Below, one piece after another: positions 25,610 through 33,267 of a stretch of DNA of 64,000 bases; the first letter of the stretch is position 1, and each line of letters starts with the position of its first letter. The stretch covers positions 1,240,001 to 1,304,000 of the forward strand of contig NZ_JAUSWW010000001.1 of the NCBI RefSeq assembly GCF_030815415.1, written 5' to 3'. Under the pieces are notes generated by a model. The model was not told the DNA's origin, ran no database searches, and worked only from the letters and a program-made list of their open reading frames with translations. Position numbers and translations under genes: made by a program. Source of the DNA: Streptomyces canus (GTDB taxonomy: Bacteria > Actinomycetota > Actinomycetes > Streptomycetales > Streptomycetaceae).

Positions 25610-26974
25610 ATGCCCCGCCCCCTGCGGGTAGCCATCGTCGGCGCCGGCCCGGCCGGCATCTACGCCGCCGACGCTCTGCTCAAGTCCGACGTGGCCACCG
25701 AGCCCGGTGTTTCCATCGACATCTTCGAGCGGATGCCCGCCCCGTTCGGGCTGATCCGGTACGGCGTCGCTCCCGACCACCCCCGCATCAAGGGCATCAT
25801 CAAGGCCCTGCACCAGGTTCTCGACAAGCCGCAGGTCCGTCTCTTCGGCAACGTGGACTACGGCACCGACATCCACCTGGACGACCTGCGCGCGTTCTAC
25901 GACGGCGTGATCTTCTCGACCGGCGCCATGGCGGACCGCGAGCTGAGGATCCCCGGTGTCGAGCTCGACGGCTCCTACGGCGCCGCCGACTTCGCCTCCT
26001 GGTACGACGGCCACCCGGACGTGCCGCGCACCTGGCCGCTGGAGGCCGAGAAGGTCGCCGTCCTGGGCGTGGGCAACGTGGCGCTCGACATCTCCCGCAT
26101 CCTCGCGAAGACGGCCGACGAGCTGCTGCCGACCGAGATCCCGCCGAACGTCTACGAGGGCCTCAAGGCGAACAAGGCCGTCGAGATCCACGTCTTCGGC
26201 CGCCGTGGCCCGGCGCAGGCGAAGTTCAGCCCGATGGAGCTGCGCGAGCTGGACCACTCCCCCAACATCGAGGTCATCGTCAACCCCGAGGACATCGACT
26301 ACGACGAGGGCTCGATCGCCGAGCGGCGGGGCAACAAGCAGGTCGACATGGTCGCCAAGACCCTGGAGAACTGGGCCATCCGCGACATCGGCGACCGCCC
26401 GCACAAGCTCTTCCTGCACTTCTTCGAGTCTCCGACGGAGATACTCGGCGAGGACGGCAAGGTCGTCGGTCTGCGCACCGAGCGCACCGAGCTGGACGGC
26501 ACCGGCAACGTCAAGGGCACCGGGCAGTTCACCGACTGGGACGTCAACGCGGTCTACCGCGCGGTCGGTTACCTCTCCGACAAGCTGCCCAAGCTGCCCT
26601 GGGACATCGGCTCGGGCACCGTCCCGGACGAGGGCGGCCGCGTCATCCAGGAGAGCGGCGCGCACCTTCAGTCCGTGTACGTCACCGGCTGGATCCGGCG
26701 CGGTCCGGTGGGCCTCATCGGCCACACCAAGGGCGACGCCAACGAGACCGTGGCGAACCTGCTGGACGACTTCGCGAACGACCGTCTGCAGACGCCGGCC
26801 TCTCCCGAGCCGGAGGCCGTGGAGGCGTTCCTCGCCGAGCGCGAGCTCCGTGTCACCACCTGGGAGGGCTGGTACAAGCTGGACGCCGCCGAGAAGGCGC
26901 TGGGCGAGCCGCAGGGCCGCGAGCGGGTGAAGCTCGTCGAGCGTGAGGACATGCTCAAGGCGAGCGGCGCGTAA
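25610..26974 (+). CDS. Ferredoxin--NADP+ reductase, FprA type
   Basis: A 454-residue flavoprotein of the adrenodoxin-reductase/FprA class, which passes electrons from NADPH through FAD to ferredoxins, for example for cytochromes P450. FAD motif VAIVGAGPAGIYAADALL (residues 6-23), APFGLIRYGVAPDHPRIKGI, NADP motif VAVLGVGNVALDISRIL, and C-terminal YVTGWIRRGPVGLIGHTKGDANETV are all intact. The ATG at 25610 is chosen because GAAGGGA lies 8 bases upstream; an earlier in-frame codon at 25583 lacks one. An iron-box-like sequence lies in its promoter and a strong terminator follows. Confidence 0.93.
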   Translation: MPRPLRVAIVGAGPAGIYAADALLKSDVATEPGVSIDIFERMPAPFGLIRYGVAPDHPRIKGIIKALHQVLDKPQVRLFGNVDYGTDIHLDDLRAFYDGVIFSTGAMADRELRIPGVELDGSYGAADFASWYDGHPDVPRTWPLEAEKVAVLGVGNVALDISRILAKTADELLPTEIPPNVYEGLKANKAVEIHVFGRRGPAQAKFSPMELRELDHSPNIEVIVNPEDIDYDEGSIAERRGNKQVDMVAKTLENWAIRDIGDRPHKLFLHFFESPTEILGEDGKVVGLRTERTELDGTGNVKGTGQFTDWDVNAVYRAVGYLSDKLPKLPWDIGSGTVPDEGGRVIQESGAHLQSVYVTGWIRRGPVGLIGHTKGDANETVANLLDDFANDRLQTPASPEPEAVEAFLAERELRVTTWEGWYKLDAAEKALGEPQGRERVKLVEREDMLKASGA

Positions 26975-26992
26975 GCGAGTTGTTCCGTACGA

Positions 26993-27030
26993 CGTGACGG
27001 GGCCGGGGGGCGCCCCCCGGCCCCGTCACG
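26993..27030. terminator. 38-bp perfect palindrome, bidirectional terminator
   Basis: A perfect inverted repeat with arms CGTGACGGGGCCGGGGGGC (26993-27011) and its complement (27012-27030). It lies between the convergent stops at 26974 and 27035. This is an exceptionally stable GC hairpin typical of Streptomyces terminators. Confidence 0.85.
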
Positions 27031-27034
27031 CGTC

Positions 27035-28030
27035 TCAGTGCTCCACGGTGACGACGATCTTCCCGACCTGCGAGCCCGCCTCCATGTACCGGTGCGCCTC
27101 GGCGATCTCGTCCAGGGCGAAGACGCGGTCCACGACGGGTGCGAAGACACCTGTGCTCAGACCGGCGGTGACGAACGCCTCGGCGCGGCGCAGCCGTTCG
27201 GGGTCCCGTGTCGTCTCGGGGAGGGTGTAGGTGCGCATGTTCAGCGCGGGCATGCCGAGGTCGAACCCGGGATACGGCGTAGGCTCTCCGCTCAGTGCGC
27301 CGTACAGGAACAGTGTGCCGCCGGGGGCGACCACCCGGGCCAGGTCCACCACGCCCGGACCGGCGACGGCGTCGAAGACGAACTCGGCGCCGCGCCCCGC
27401 CGTCAGCTCCAGCACCCGGCCGACGACGTCGTCCTCCGCGGTCACGATCACCTCGGCCGCACCCGCCTTCAGCAGCGCCTCCCTCTTGGCCCGGGTGCGG
27501 GTGGTGGCGACGGGGACCGCGCCGACGCTGCGGGCGACCTGGATGGCGGCCAGGCCCACGCTGCTGGACGCGGCCGTCAGGACGACGGTGTCCCCGGCCC
27601 GCGCCCCGCCGACCTCGACCAGCGCGCCGTAGGCCGTCATGTACGGCATCCACACCGCGGCCCCGGCGATGGCGTCGAGCCCGTCGGGGCGGCGCAGTAC
27701 CGCCCTGGCGGGGACGACGGCGCGCTCGGCGTAGACCCCGAAGTCGTTCATGGAGAACGCCGGCACCACACTGACCTGTTGGCCGATCGCGAACCCCGTC
27801 ACGTCCGCGCCGACCGCCTCGACGATGCCCGCGGCCTCGATGCCGAGCCGGGCGGGGAGCCGGGCAGGTTCGATGTACTGGCCGCTGCGGAACAGCACTT
27901 CGGCCCGGTTGAGACCGATGGCGTCCACGCGGATCAGCAGCTCGCCGGCGCCGGGTTCGCCGACCGGCACATCCTCCAGCCGCAGCACCTCGGGCCCGCC
28001 GAGTTCATGGAACCGCACGGTTCTGGTCAT
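27035..28030 (-). CDS. Zinc-independent medium-chain dehydrogenase/reductase
   Basis: A 331-residue MDR of the quinone oxidoreductase/crotonyl-CoA-reductase-like group. It starts MTRTVRFHELGGPEVLRLEDVPVGEPG. The cofactor motif region is VVLTAASSSVGLAAIQVARSVGA (about residues 149-171), where the usual AASGGVG is AASSSVG. The ending GSQVGKIVVTVEH is typical. Unlike the MDR at 3282-4254, this one is intact. The substrate is unknown. Upstream, an AGTTCGA direct repeat (28054, 28071) flanks CGAT-N4-ATCG, a possible operator. Confidence 0.88.
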   Translation of the reverse strand: MTRTVRFHELGGPEVLRLEDVPVGEPGAGELLIRVDAIGLNRAEVLFRSGQYIEPARLPARLGIEAAGIVEAVGADVTGFAIGQQVSVVPAFSMNDFGVYAERAVVPARAVLRRPDGLDAIAGAAVWMPYMTAYGALVEVGGARAGDTVVLTAASSSVGLAAIQVARSVGAVPVATTRTRAKREALLKAGAAEVIVTAEDDVVGRVLELTAGRGAEFVFDAVAGPGVVDLARVVAPGGTLFLYGALSGEPTPYPGFDLGMPALNMRTYTLPETTRDPERLRRAEAFVTAGLSTGVFAPVVDRVFALDEIAEAHRYMEAGSQVGKIVVTVEH

Positions 28031-28100
28031 GACGCATTCCCCCTGAAGCCTGAAGTTCGATGATTATCGTAGTTCGACAGTCACCGTACTTCAATGGCCC

Positions 28101-28736
28101 CTAGAGACGGTCGAGTTCTCCCGTCGTACGTCCCAGGCAGGCGACCGGGCCGCCCAGGTTGGGGACGTCGATCTCATGGAAGCCGAGGCGGTCGTAGAAG
28201 GCGCGGGCCGGGACGTTGGCCGTCGCCATCACCAGATGCACGGCCGGCACCCCGCGGTCCCGCAGGGCCCGCAGGAAGGTCCGCATCAGCTCTCGGCCGT
28301 GACCGCGGCCCTGCCACTCGGGGAGCAGGTCGATGTGCAGGTGGGCGGGGTAGGCGGCGAGTTCGGGGACGACCATGCGCTCGGGGTGGTGCAGCAGCGG
28401 GATCATCGCCTCGTCGGGGGTGGCGGGCGGGCCGCCGCGTTCCGGGTAGCGGTCGGCGACCAGAGGGAGCCACTTCTCGCGGAAGTCGTCGGCGAAGCGG
28501 GCCGTGTCGGCGGTGCCGAGGATGTAGCCGACCGCCCGCCCTTGCCCGTCGTCCAGCACGAACACGAGGTCCGGTTCCAGTTCGGCGTAGGGAGTCGCGA
28601 AGATCACCGGAAGGATTCCGGGGTCCGCGTACACGGGGCGGCTGTCCAGGCCGTTGTGCGCGGTGCGAATGCAGATGCCCTCGAGGGCGGCTCGGTCCTC
28701 GGGACGGTACGAGCGGATCACGGCTGACGAAGTCAT
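28101..28736 (-). CDS. GNAT-family N-acetyltransferase
   Basis: A 211-residue acetyltransferase. The acetyl-CoA binding motif A is LHIDLLPEWQGRGHGRELMRTFL (about residues 138-160) and the C-terminal AFYDRLGFHEID is motif B. The family resembles O-GlcNAcase-associated GNAT proteins (GILPVIFATPYAELEPDLVFVLDD). The ATG at 28736 is chosen because AGGAT precedes it by 6 bases. Further upstream codons would start inside the CebR-type palindrome, which is better read as promoter. Function and substrate are unknown; a carbohydrate link is suggested only by the operator. Confidence 0.85.
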   Translation of the reverse strand: MTSSAVIRSYRPEDRAALEGICIRTAHNGLDSRPVYADPGILPVIFATPYAELEPDLVFVLDDGQGRAVGYILGTADTARFADDFREKWLPLVADRYPERGGPPATPDEAMIPLLHHPERMVVPELAAYPAHLHIDLLPEWQGRGHGRELMRTFLRALRDRGVPAVHLVMATANVPARAFYDRLGFHEIDVPNLGGPVACLGRTTGELDRL

Positions 28737-28754
28737 CGCAGCATCCTGCATAGT

Positions 28755-28768
28755 TGGGAGCGCTCCCA
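28755..28768. promoter_or_regulatory. Perfect CebR-type box TGGGAGCGCTCCCA
   Basis: This 14-bp palindrome equals the consensus operator of CebR, the LacI-family cello-oligosaccharide repressor of Streptomyces. It lies 19 bases upstream of the GNAT start and 40 bases upstream of the divergent DUF1152 gene. No cellulase or cebEFG gene is in the window. Confidence 0.7.
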
Positions 28769-28807
28769 CAACCCCATGGACGGAAGATCACCTGTTAGCG
28801 TCCTGCG

Positions 28808-29773
28808 GTGTTCTCCCTCCATGAGCCTGCCCTCTTCACGCGTCTTCGTGCCGCGCGACGGGTACTCGTCGCCGGTGCGGGCGGCGGTTTCGACATCTAT
28901 GCCGGTCTTCCGCTGGCCCTCGCGCTGAGGGCGGCCGGAAAGGAAGTACATCTGGCCAACCTGTCGTTCTCGGACCTGTACGGCCTCGACACGGACGTGT
29001 GGCTGGACGTGGACGTCGCCGCCGTGCGCCCCGACACCGCCGCCCGCGGCGACTACTTCCCCGAGCGCTCCCTCGCCCAGTGGCTGGACCGCCAGGGCCT
29101 GCCCGCGACGGTGTACGCCTTCCCGCGCACCGGCGTAAAGCCGCTCCGGGCCGCCTACCGCACGCTCCTCGACCACCTCGGCCCGGTGGACGCGATCGTG
29201 CTGGTGGACGGCGGGACCGACATCCTGCTGCGGGGCGACGAGCACGGGCTCGGCACCCCGGAGGAGGACATGGCGAGCCTGGCCGCGGTGGCGGGGCTGG
29301 AGGACATACCCGAACGATTCGTGGCGTGCCTCGGGTTCGGGGTGGACGCCTACCACGGCGTCAACCACTCCCTGGTCCTGGAGAACCTGGCCGCGCTGGA
29401 CCGCGAGGGTGGCTATCTGGGCGCGTTCTCCCTGCCGCGCGAAAGCCGCGAAGGCGCCCTCTACCTCGACGCGGTGGCCCATGCCCAGGAGTGCACCCCG
29501 GAGCATCCGAGCATCGTCAACGGCTCCGTCGCCGCGGCCGTGCGCGGCGACTTCGGAGACGTCCGCTTCACCGACCGGACCCGCAACAGCGAGCTGTTCA
29601 TCAATCCGCTCATGGCCCTGTACTTCTGCGTCGACGCCCCGGCTCTCGCCCGCCGCAACCTCTACCTGGACCGGCTCGAGGACACCGCGCTGATGCGCCA
29701 GATCAGTTCCGTCATCGCGGAGTTCCGTGACGAACTGCCACGGCAGCGGCCGCCACGCGCGTACCCGCACTGA
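28808..29773 (+). CDS. DUF1152 family protein
   Basis: A 321-residue soluble protein of the DUF1152 family. The N-terminal Rossmann-like glycine motif is VLVAGAGGGFDIYAGLPLALALRAAG (about residues 19-44). DAIVLVDGGTDILLRGDEHGLGTPEEDMASL is the family signature. Function is unknown. It starts at GTG 28808. It is divergent from the GNAT gene, with a perfect CebR-type box in the 71-base gap that could serve both genes. Confidence 0.85.
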   Translation: MFSLHEPALFTRLRAARRVLVAGAGGGFDIYAGLPLALALRAAGKEVHLANLSFSDLYGLDTDVWLDVDVAAVRPDTAARGDYFPERSLAQWLDRQGLPATVYAFPRTGVKPLRAAYRTLLDHLGPVDAIVLVDGGTDILLRGDEHGLGTPEEDMASLAAVAGLEDIPERFVACLGFGVDAYHGVNHSLVLENLAALDREGGYLGAFSLPRESREGALYLDAVAHAQECTPEHPSIVNGSVAAAVRGDFGDVRFTDRTRNSELFINPLMALYFCVDAPALARRNLYLDRLEDTALMRQISSVIAEFRDELPRQRPPRAYPH

Positions 29774-29850
29774 AGGTCACGTTTCGGGGAATCCGCCGTG
29801 ATCGCACGGCAAGGCTGTATACGCTCCAGGTTCTTCTTCACTGAACCTTT

Positions 29851-29866
29851 ACAAGGGGGGCCTTGT
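29851..29866 (+). promoter_or_regulatory. Small hairpin covering the ribosome binding site
   Basis: ACAAGG-GGGG-CCTTGT is a 6-bp stem with a 4-base loop that contains the AAGGGGGG ribosome binding site and ends one base before the ATG at 29868. It could limit initiation; the stem is short, so the effect is uncertain. Confidence 0.35.
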
Positions 29867-29867
29867 C

Positions 29868-30362
29868 ATGCGTATACGCCTTGCCGCCACGACCGCCGCC
29901 GCCGCGGGCACACTGATCGCGCTCACTGCCGTACCGGCCCAGGCCACCGAGTACACGTCCGCGCTGAAGATCCGCGGTGTCCAGTACGACGCGCCCGGCA
30001 GCGACTCCAACAACTGCTCCACGGGGAACACCAAGGACGAGTATCTGACCGTCAAGAACTACTCGTCGAGCAGGACCGTGAACCTGAAGGGCTACGTCGT
30101 CGAGGACGCGGTCGGCAACTTCTTCGAGTTCACCGCGAACCACTACCTCCAGCCCGGTGACTACGTGAAGCTCCGCGGCGGCAACGGCTCCGACTCCGAC
30201 GCCAAGAACGTCGTGTACCGCGACAACTGCAACTTCATATGGAACAACGACAAGGACACGATCTACCTGTACAAGCCCTCCGGCAGCCGGGCCGACGTGC
30301 ACTCCTACACCAAGAGCGGCTCCGACCCGGACCGGAACGGCTACATCAAGTTCCACAGCTGA
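29868..30362 (+). CDS. Secreted lamin-tail-domain protein
   Basis: A 164-residue exported protein. The Sec signal peptide (residues 1-26, VPAQA cleavage) is followed by one lamin tail domain (LTD). This has ALKIRGVQYDAPGSDSNN, EYLTVKNYSSSRTVNLKGYVVEDAVGNFFEF and YLQPGDYVKLRGGNGSD, with two cysteines probably disulfide-bonded. Such small LTD proteins are common Streptomyces exoproteins of unknown function. The last 17 bases overlap the end of the convergent membrane protein gene. Confidence 0.88.
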   Translation: MRIRLAATTAAAAGTLIALTAVPAQATEYTSALKIRGVQYDAPGSDSNNCSTGNTKDEYLTVKNYSSSRTVNLKGYVVEDAVGNFFEFTANHYLQPGDYVKLRGGNGSDSDAKNVVYRDNCNFIWNNDKDTIYLYKPSGSRADVHSYTKSGSDPDRNGYIKFHS

Positions 30363-31350
30363 GGTCGCGCCTGGCCAGCACCCCCAGCACCACGACCAGC
30401 AGAGCGAGGGCGGCCGCCTGGGCGACCGCCCCGACGAGGAACACGGCGGGCAGGGGGAAGCCGAGCCACGGGAACAGTGCCGCCACCCGCACCGCGAGGA
30501 TCAGCAGGCCCAGTACGGCCAGGGCCAGGGCACTGCTCCCGGCGCCCGGTTCCGCGCGGCGGGCACCCAGCAGCAGCCAGCCCAGGACGGCGAGCACGAA
30601 GCAGGTCGCGGGCGCCCAGGCGATGTCGGCCATGGCGGGCAGGACGGCGACAGAGGCGCCCGTGACGACGCAGCAGGCCAGGAAGGCGAGGCCGGGGGCA
30701 TCGCCGGGCAGCGTGGCCTGCGGCGCGTCGCGGTGGTACGCGGCGCACACGGCGAGGGCCGGCAGCCAGGCGAACAGCGCGTTGGCGGTGGCGAACCACG
30801 GGTCGGACGCCGACCAGTCGCTCACCAGCGGCGCGATCAGCGGCCACAGCGAGGGCAGCGCGGCCAGCAGAACGGCGGCCCGGGCGAGGCGCCGGCGGTC
30901 GTGGACGAGGGCGAAGAACCCGACCGTCCACAGCAACGGCAGCACCCAGCCGGCGATGGTGACGACGGTCTCCGTCGGGCCGCCACCGGTGAAGCCCGTC
31001 AGGAACATGTCCCATTCACGCGCGCCGCGGGAGGCCGACCAGGTCACCCGCAGGATCTCGTCGGAGACGACGGCGGCGGCCTGGAGCAGTACGGCGTACA
31101 GCGCGAAACGCCGGACGGCGGCGCCGAGCAGGGCGTAGCGCCGGGGCGCGCCGACGGTGGCCAGCCTGCTGCGCACGGCGAGGGCGGCGATGCTGGCCAC
31201 CTCCCCGAGCGTGGGCCTGCTCTGGTCCTGGGTGTCGCGGTCGACGTCCCACAGATAGACCTCGACCATCTCCTCCTCCCGGTCCCTGCGGTAGTAGGCG
31301 GGGAGCAGCCGCAGCACGGTGCGGTAGCGCGCTTCGAGCAGGGTCGTCAT
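30346..31350 (-). CDS. Multi-pass membrane protein with HAAS-like N-terminus
   Basis: A 334-residue protein. Residues 1-70 (MTTLLEARYRTVLRLLPAYYRRDREEEMVEVYLWDVDRDTQ) resemble the HAAS/DUF1700 helical domain found next to PadR regulators. The rest holds about seven to eight transmembrane helices. Its ATG overlaps the PadR stop (ATGA), so the two are translationally coupled. PadR-HAAS pairs are thought to sense or transmit envelope signals. The gene converges with and slightly overlaps the LTD gene. Confidence 0.82.
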   Translation of the reverse strand: MTTLLEARYRTVLRLLPAYYRRDREEEMVEVYLWDVDRDTQDQSRPTLGEVASIAALAVRSRLATVGAPRRYALLGAAVRRFALYAVLLQAAAVVSDEILRVTWSASRGAREWDMFLTGFTGGGPTETVVTIAGWVLPLLWTVGFFALVHDRRRLARAAVLLAALPSLWPLIAPLVSDWSASDPWFATANALFAWLPALAVCAAYHRDAPQATLPGDAPGLAFLACCVVTGASVAVLPAMADIAWAPATCFVLAVLGWLLLGARRAEPGAGSSALALAVLGLLILAVRVAALFPWLGFPLPAVFLVGAVAQAAALALLVVVLGVLARRDLSCGT

Positions 31351-31724
31351 GCGAGGCCTCCCGCGAGTCCCGGTCCGGTGACGGGCGGGGTGCCGGTGGC
31401 CTTGCGGCCGTCGGCGATCCGCTGCTTGGCGGCGCTGGCGCCCGCGGCCATCCGCTCCGCCTCGGCGTCGAGGGCTCGCATGCCCTCGTCGGTGAGGCGG
31501 TAGTAGCGCCGGAGGCGGCCGTCGTGGACCTCCTCGCGGTCCAGCACGATCAGAGCGTCCGCGGTCAGCCGGTCCAGCACGCCGTACAGCGTGCCGACCC
31601 GCATCTGCACCGCTCCGGCGGAGAGTTCCTCGACCTCGCGCAGGATGCCGTAACCGTGCCGCGGTTCGTCCGCCAGGGCGGTGAGGACGAAGAACGCCGC
31701 CTGTGTCATGTTCCTCGATGCCAT
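31347..31724 (-). CDS. PadR-family transcriptional regulator
   Basis: A 125-residue PadR repressor. The winged helix is MTQAAFFVLTALADEPRHGYGILREVEELSAGAVQMRVGTLYGVLDRLTADALIVLDREEVHDGRLRRYYRLTDEGMRAL, with a short C-terminal tail. The ATG at 31724 sits 4 bases from a 29-bp palindrome; the ATG at 31709 is an alternative. It overlaps the downstream membrane protein gene by 4 bases. Autoregulation is nearly certain from the palindrome position. Confidence 0.92.
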   Translation of the reverse strand: MASRNMTQAAFFVLTALADEPRHGYGILREVEELSAGAVQMRVGTLYGVLDRLTADALIVLDREEVHDGRLRRYYRLTDEGMRALDAEAERMAAGASAAKQRIADGRKATGTPPVTGPGLAGGLA

Positions 31725-31728
31725 GGAA

Positions 31729-31757
31729 CAGAATATATCGGCTCCCGATATATTCTG
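31729..31757. promoter_or_regulatory. 29-bp perfect inverted repeat, PadR operator
   Basis: The arms CAGAATATATCGG and CCGATATATTCTG are separated by CTC. The AT-rich core stands out in this GC-rich DNA and lies directly upstream of the PadR start. It is probably both promoter and autorepression site. Confidence 0.8.
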
Positions 31758-32125
31758 CGACACGCGGACGCCCGCGGCGGTGAAGGTCTTGTCGAGGCGG
31801 GCTGTCTGGTCGGCCGGGTTGGTGGAGTCCTGGTCGGCGTGGCCGAAGTAGAGCTCGGCGGTGATGCGGTCGGCGGGGAGGTGAGGGCTGTCCGGGGCGT
31901 CGGTGGCGAGGAGCGCGCCGTGGAAGCCGGCCGCCGCGGCGACCCGGTCGGGGTGGGTGCCGGCGGTGCGCAGGGCGAGCCCCGCGCCCATGCAGTCGCC
32001 GCTGGACACCGACCTTGCCGTCGGTGGCCAGCGGTGACCGGGCGAGCCAGTCGAGATAGAAGGTCGGGTCCCGCATGGCCCCATCCGGGGTGAGGCTGAG
32101 GGCGGCGGGGCGGAGGCTCGCCATG
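31745..32125 (-). pseudogene. Dienelactone hydrolase fragment
   Basis: Only the central part of a dienelactone hydrolase family gene is left. SLTPDGAMRDPTFYLDWLARSPLATDGKVGV is in one frame. The nucleophile region DCMGAGLALRTAGTHPDRVAAAAGFHGALLATD and the segment to ADRITAELYFGHADQDSTNPADQTARLDKTFTAAGVR are in another. The expected N-terminal 100 or so and C-terminal 50 or so residues are missing. They are replaced upstream by a minisatellite and downstream by the PadR promoter. A frameshift lies near 31998-32015. This is a genuine remnant, not a single sequencing error. Confidence 0.7.
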
Positions 32126-32189
32126 ATCTCCGACCCCCGGCACGGCCCGGCACCACCACCGGCCAGCCTCGACCCGGCGCCACCACCAG

Positions 32190-32560
32190 CCGTCACCCGA
32201 CCGCCGTCACCGACCCCCGGCACCAGACCAGCGTCACTGACTCGCCGTGACCACCGGCCGTCACCCACACGTCGTCACCACAAGGCCCTCCCACCAGCCG
32301 TCACCCGACCGCCGTCACCAGCCGTCCCCCACCCCCGGCACCGCCCGCCATCGCCGACCCGCCGTGACCACCGACCGTCACCCACACGTCGTCACCACAA
32401 GGCCCTCCCACCAGCCGTCACCCGACCGCCGTCACCAGCCGTCCCCCACCCCCGGCACCGCCCGCCATCGCCGACCCGCCGTGACCACTGGCCGTCACCC
32501 GACCGCCGTCACCACCAGCCGTCACCCGACCAGCGTCGCCCAGGCGCCGCCCGCCGTCAC
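32190..32560. repeat. 117-bp minisatellite with partial flanking copies
   Basis: Two nearly identical 117-bp units start at 32247 and 32364 (first bases GTGACCACCG), with a third partial unit from 32481 and a degenerate copy before 32247. The unit is a multiple of three and built from shorter CCGTCACC-type words. The translated plus frame (TTGRHPHVVTTRPSHQPSP...) is low complexity without a plausible start. I consider it non-coding. It fills the gap between the hydrolase remnant and the response regulator. Confidence 0.75.
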
Positions 32561-32589
32561 CAACCACCGCCGCCCGCCCGCCCGTTCAC

Positions 32590-33267
32590 TCACCCGCCGT
32601 GCCAGTGATACCGGCGTTCGGGGCGGCCCGCGTGGCCATAGCGCAGGGACACCGCCGCCCGGCCTGTGACGGTGAGGTGTTCGAGGTAGCGGCGGGCGCT
32701 GACCCGGGAGATGCCGACCCGTTCCGCGCACTCCGCGGCGGACAGGGTTCCGTCGACCGCGCGCAGCGCGCGTTCGACCAGCTCCGAGGTCTCCACGCTC
32801 ATGCCCTTCGGCAGCGTGGGCGCCACCGTCGGCGCGGCTACCCGGCCCAGCGCCCGGTCCACGTCGGCCTGTCCGCTCACCGTCCCGGCGCACAGGTCGC
32901 CGCGCCGGGCGCTGTAGCGTTCCAGCCGGTCCTTGAGCTCCTCGGCGTCGAACGGTTTCAGCAGATAGTCCACGACGCCCTGGCGTACGGCACGGCGCAC
33001 CGCCTCCGCCTCGCGGGCGGCGCTGATCACCATCACGTCGCAGTCGTGACCGGCGGTCCGCAGCCGGGGGACGACGTCCAAGCCGAAGATGTCGGGCAGA
33101 TAGAGGTCGAGCAGCACCAGGTCGGGCTCCAGCTCGGCGACGGCGGTGAGAGCCTGTTCCCCGCAGTTCGCCGTGCCGACGACCCGGAAGCCCTCGACGC
33201 TGTCGACGAATCCACGGTGGATGCGCGCCACCATGAAGTCGTCCTCGACCACGAGTACGTCGATCAC
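32590..33267 (-). CDS. Response regulator, CitB/DcuR type
   Basis: A 225-residue response regulator. The receiver domain (1-120) has the phosphoacceptor Asp54 in LVLLDLYLPD, acidic residues Glu8, Asp9 and Asp10, and Lys104 in YLLKPF. The C-terminal DNA-binding domain is of the CitB/DcuR kind (LSAAECAERVGISRVSARRYLEHLTVTGRAAVSLRYGHAGRPERRYHW). Its start overlaps the stop of the upstream sensor kinase gene by 4 bases, so they form one operon. It probably activates the divergent tctCBA operon, by inference from position. Confidence 0.92.
   Translation of the reverse strand: MIDVLVVEDDFMVARIHRGFVDSVEGFRVVGTANCGEQALTAVAELEPDLVLLDLYLPDIFGLDVVPRLRTAGHDCDVMVISAAREAEAVRRAVRQGVVDYLLKPFDAEELKDRLERYSARRGDLCAGTVSGQADVDRALGRVAAPTVAPTLPKGMSVETSELVERALRAVDGTLSAAECAERVGISRVSARRYLEHLTVTGRAAVSLRYGHAGRPERRYHWHGG

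Noticed and set aside
28054..28077. AGTTCGA direct repeat with CGAT-N4-ATCG upstream of the intact medium-chain reductase
   Set aside because: A possible operator, but short and without an adjacent regulator; too weak to list as a feature.
32247..32669. Open frame through the 117-bp repeats (His/Pro/Thr-rich protein)
   Set aside because: It has no ribosome binding site and low complexity, and it overlaps the 3' end of the response regulator on the other strand. It is probably an open frame by repeat periodicity.
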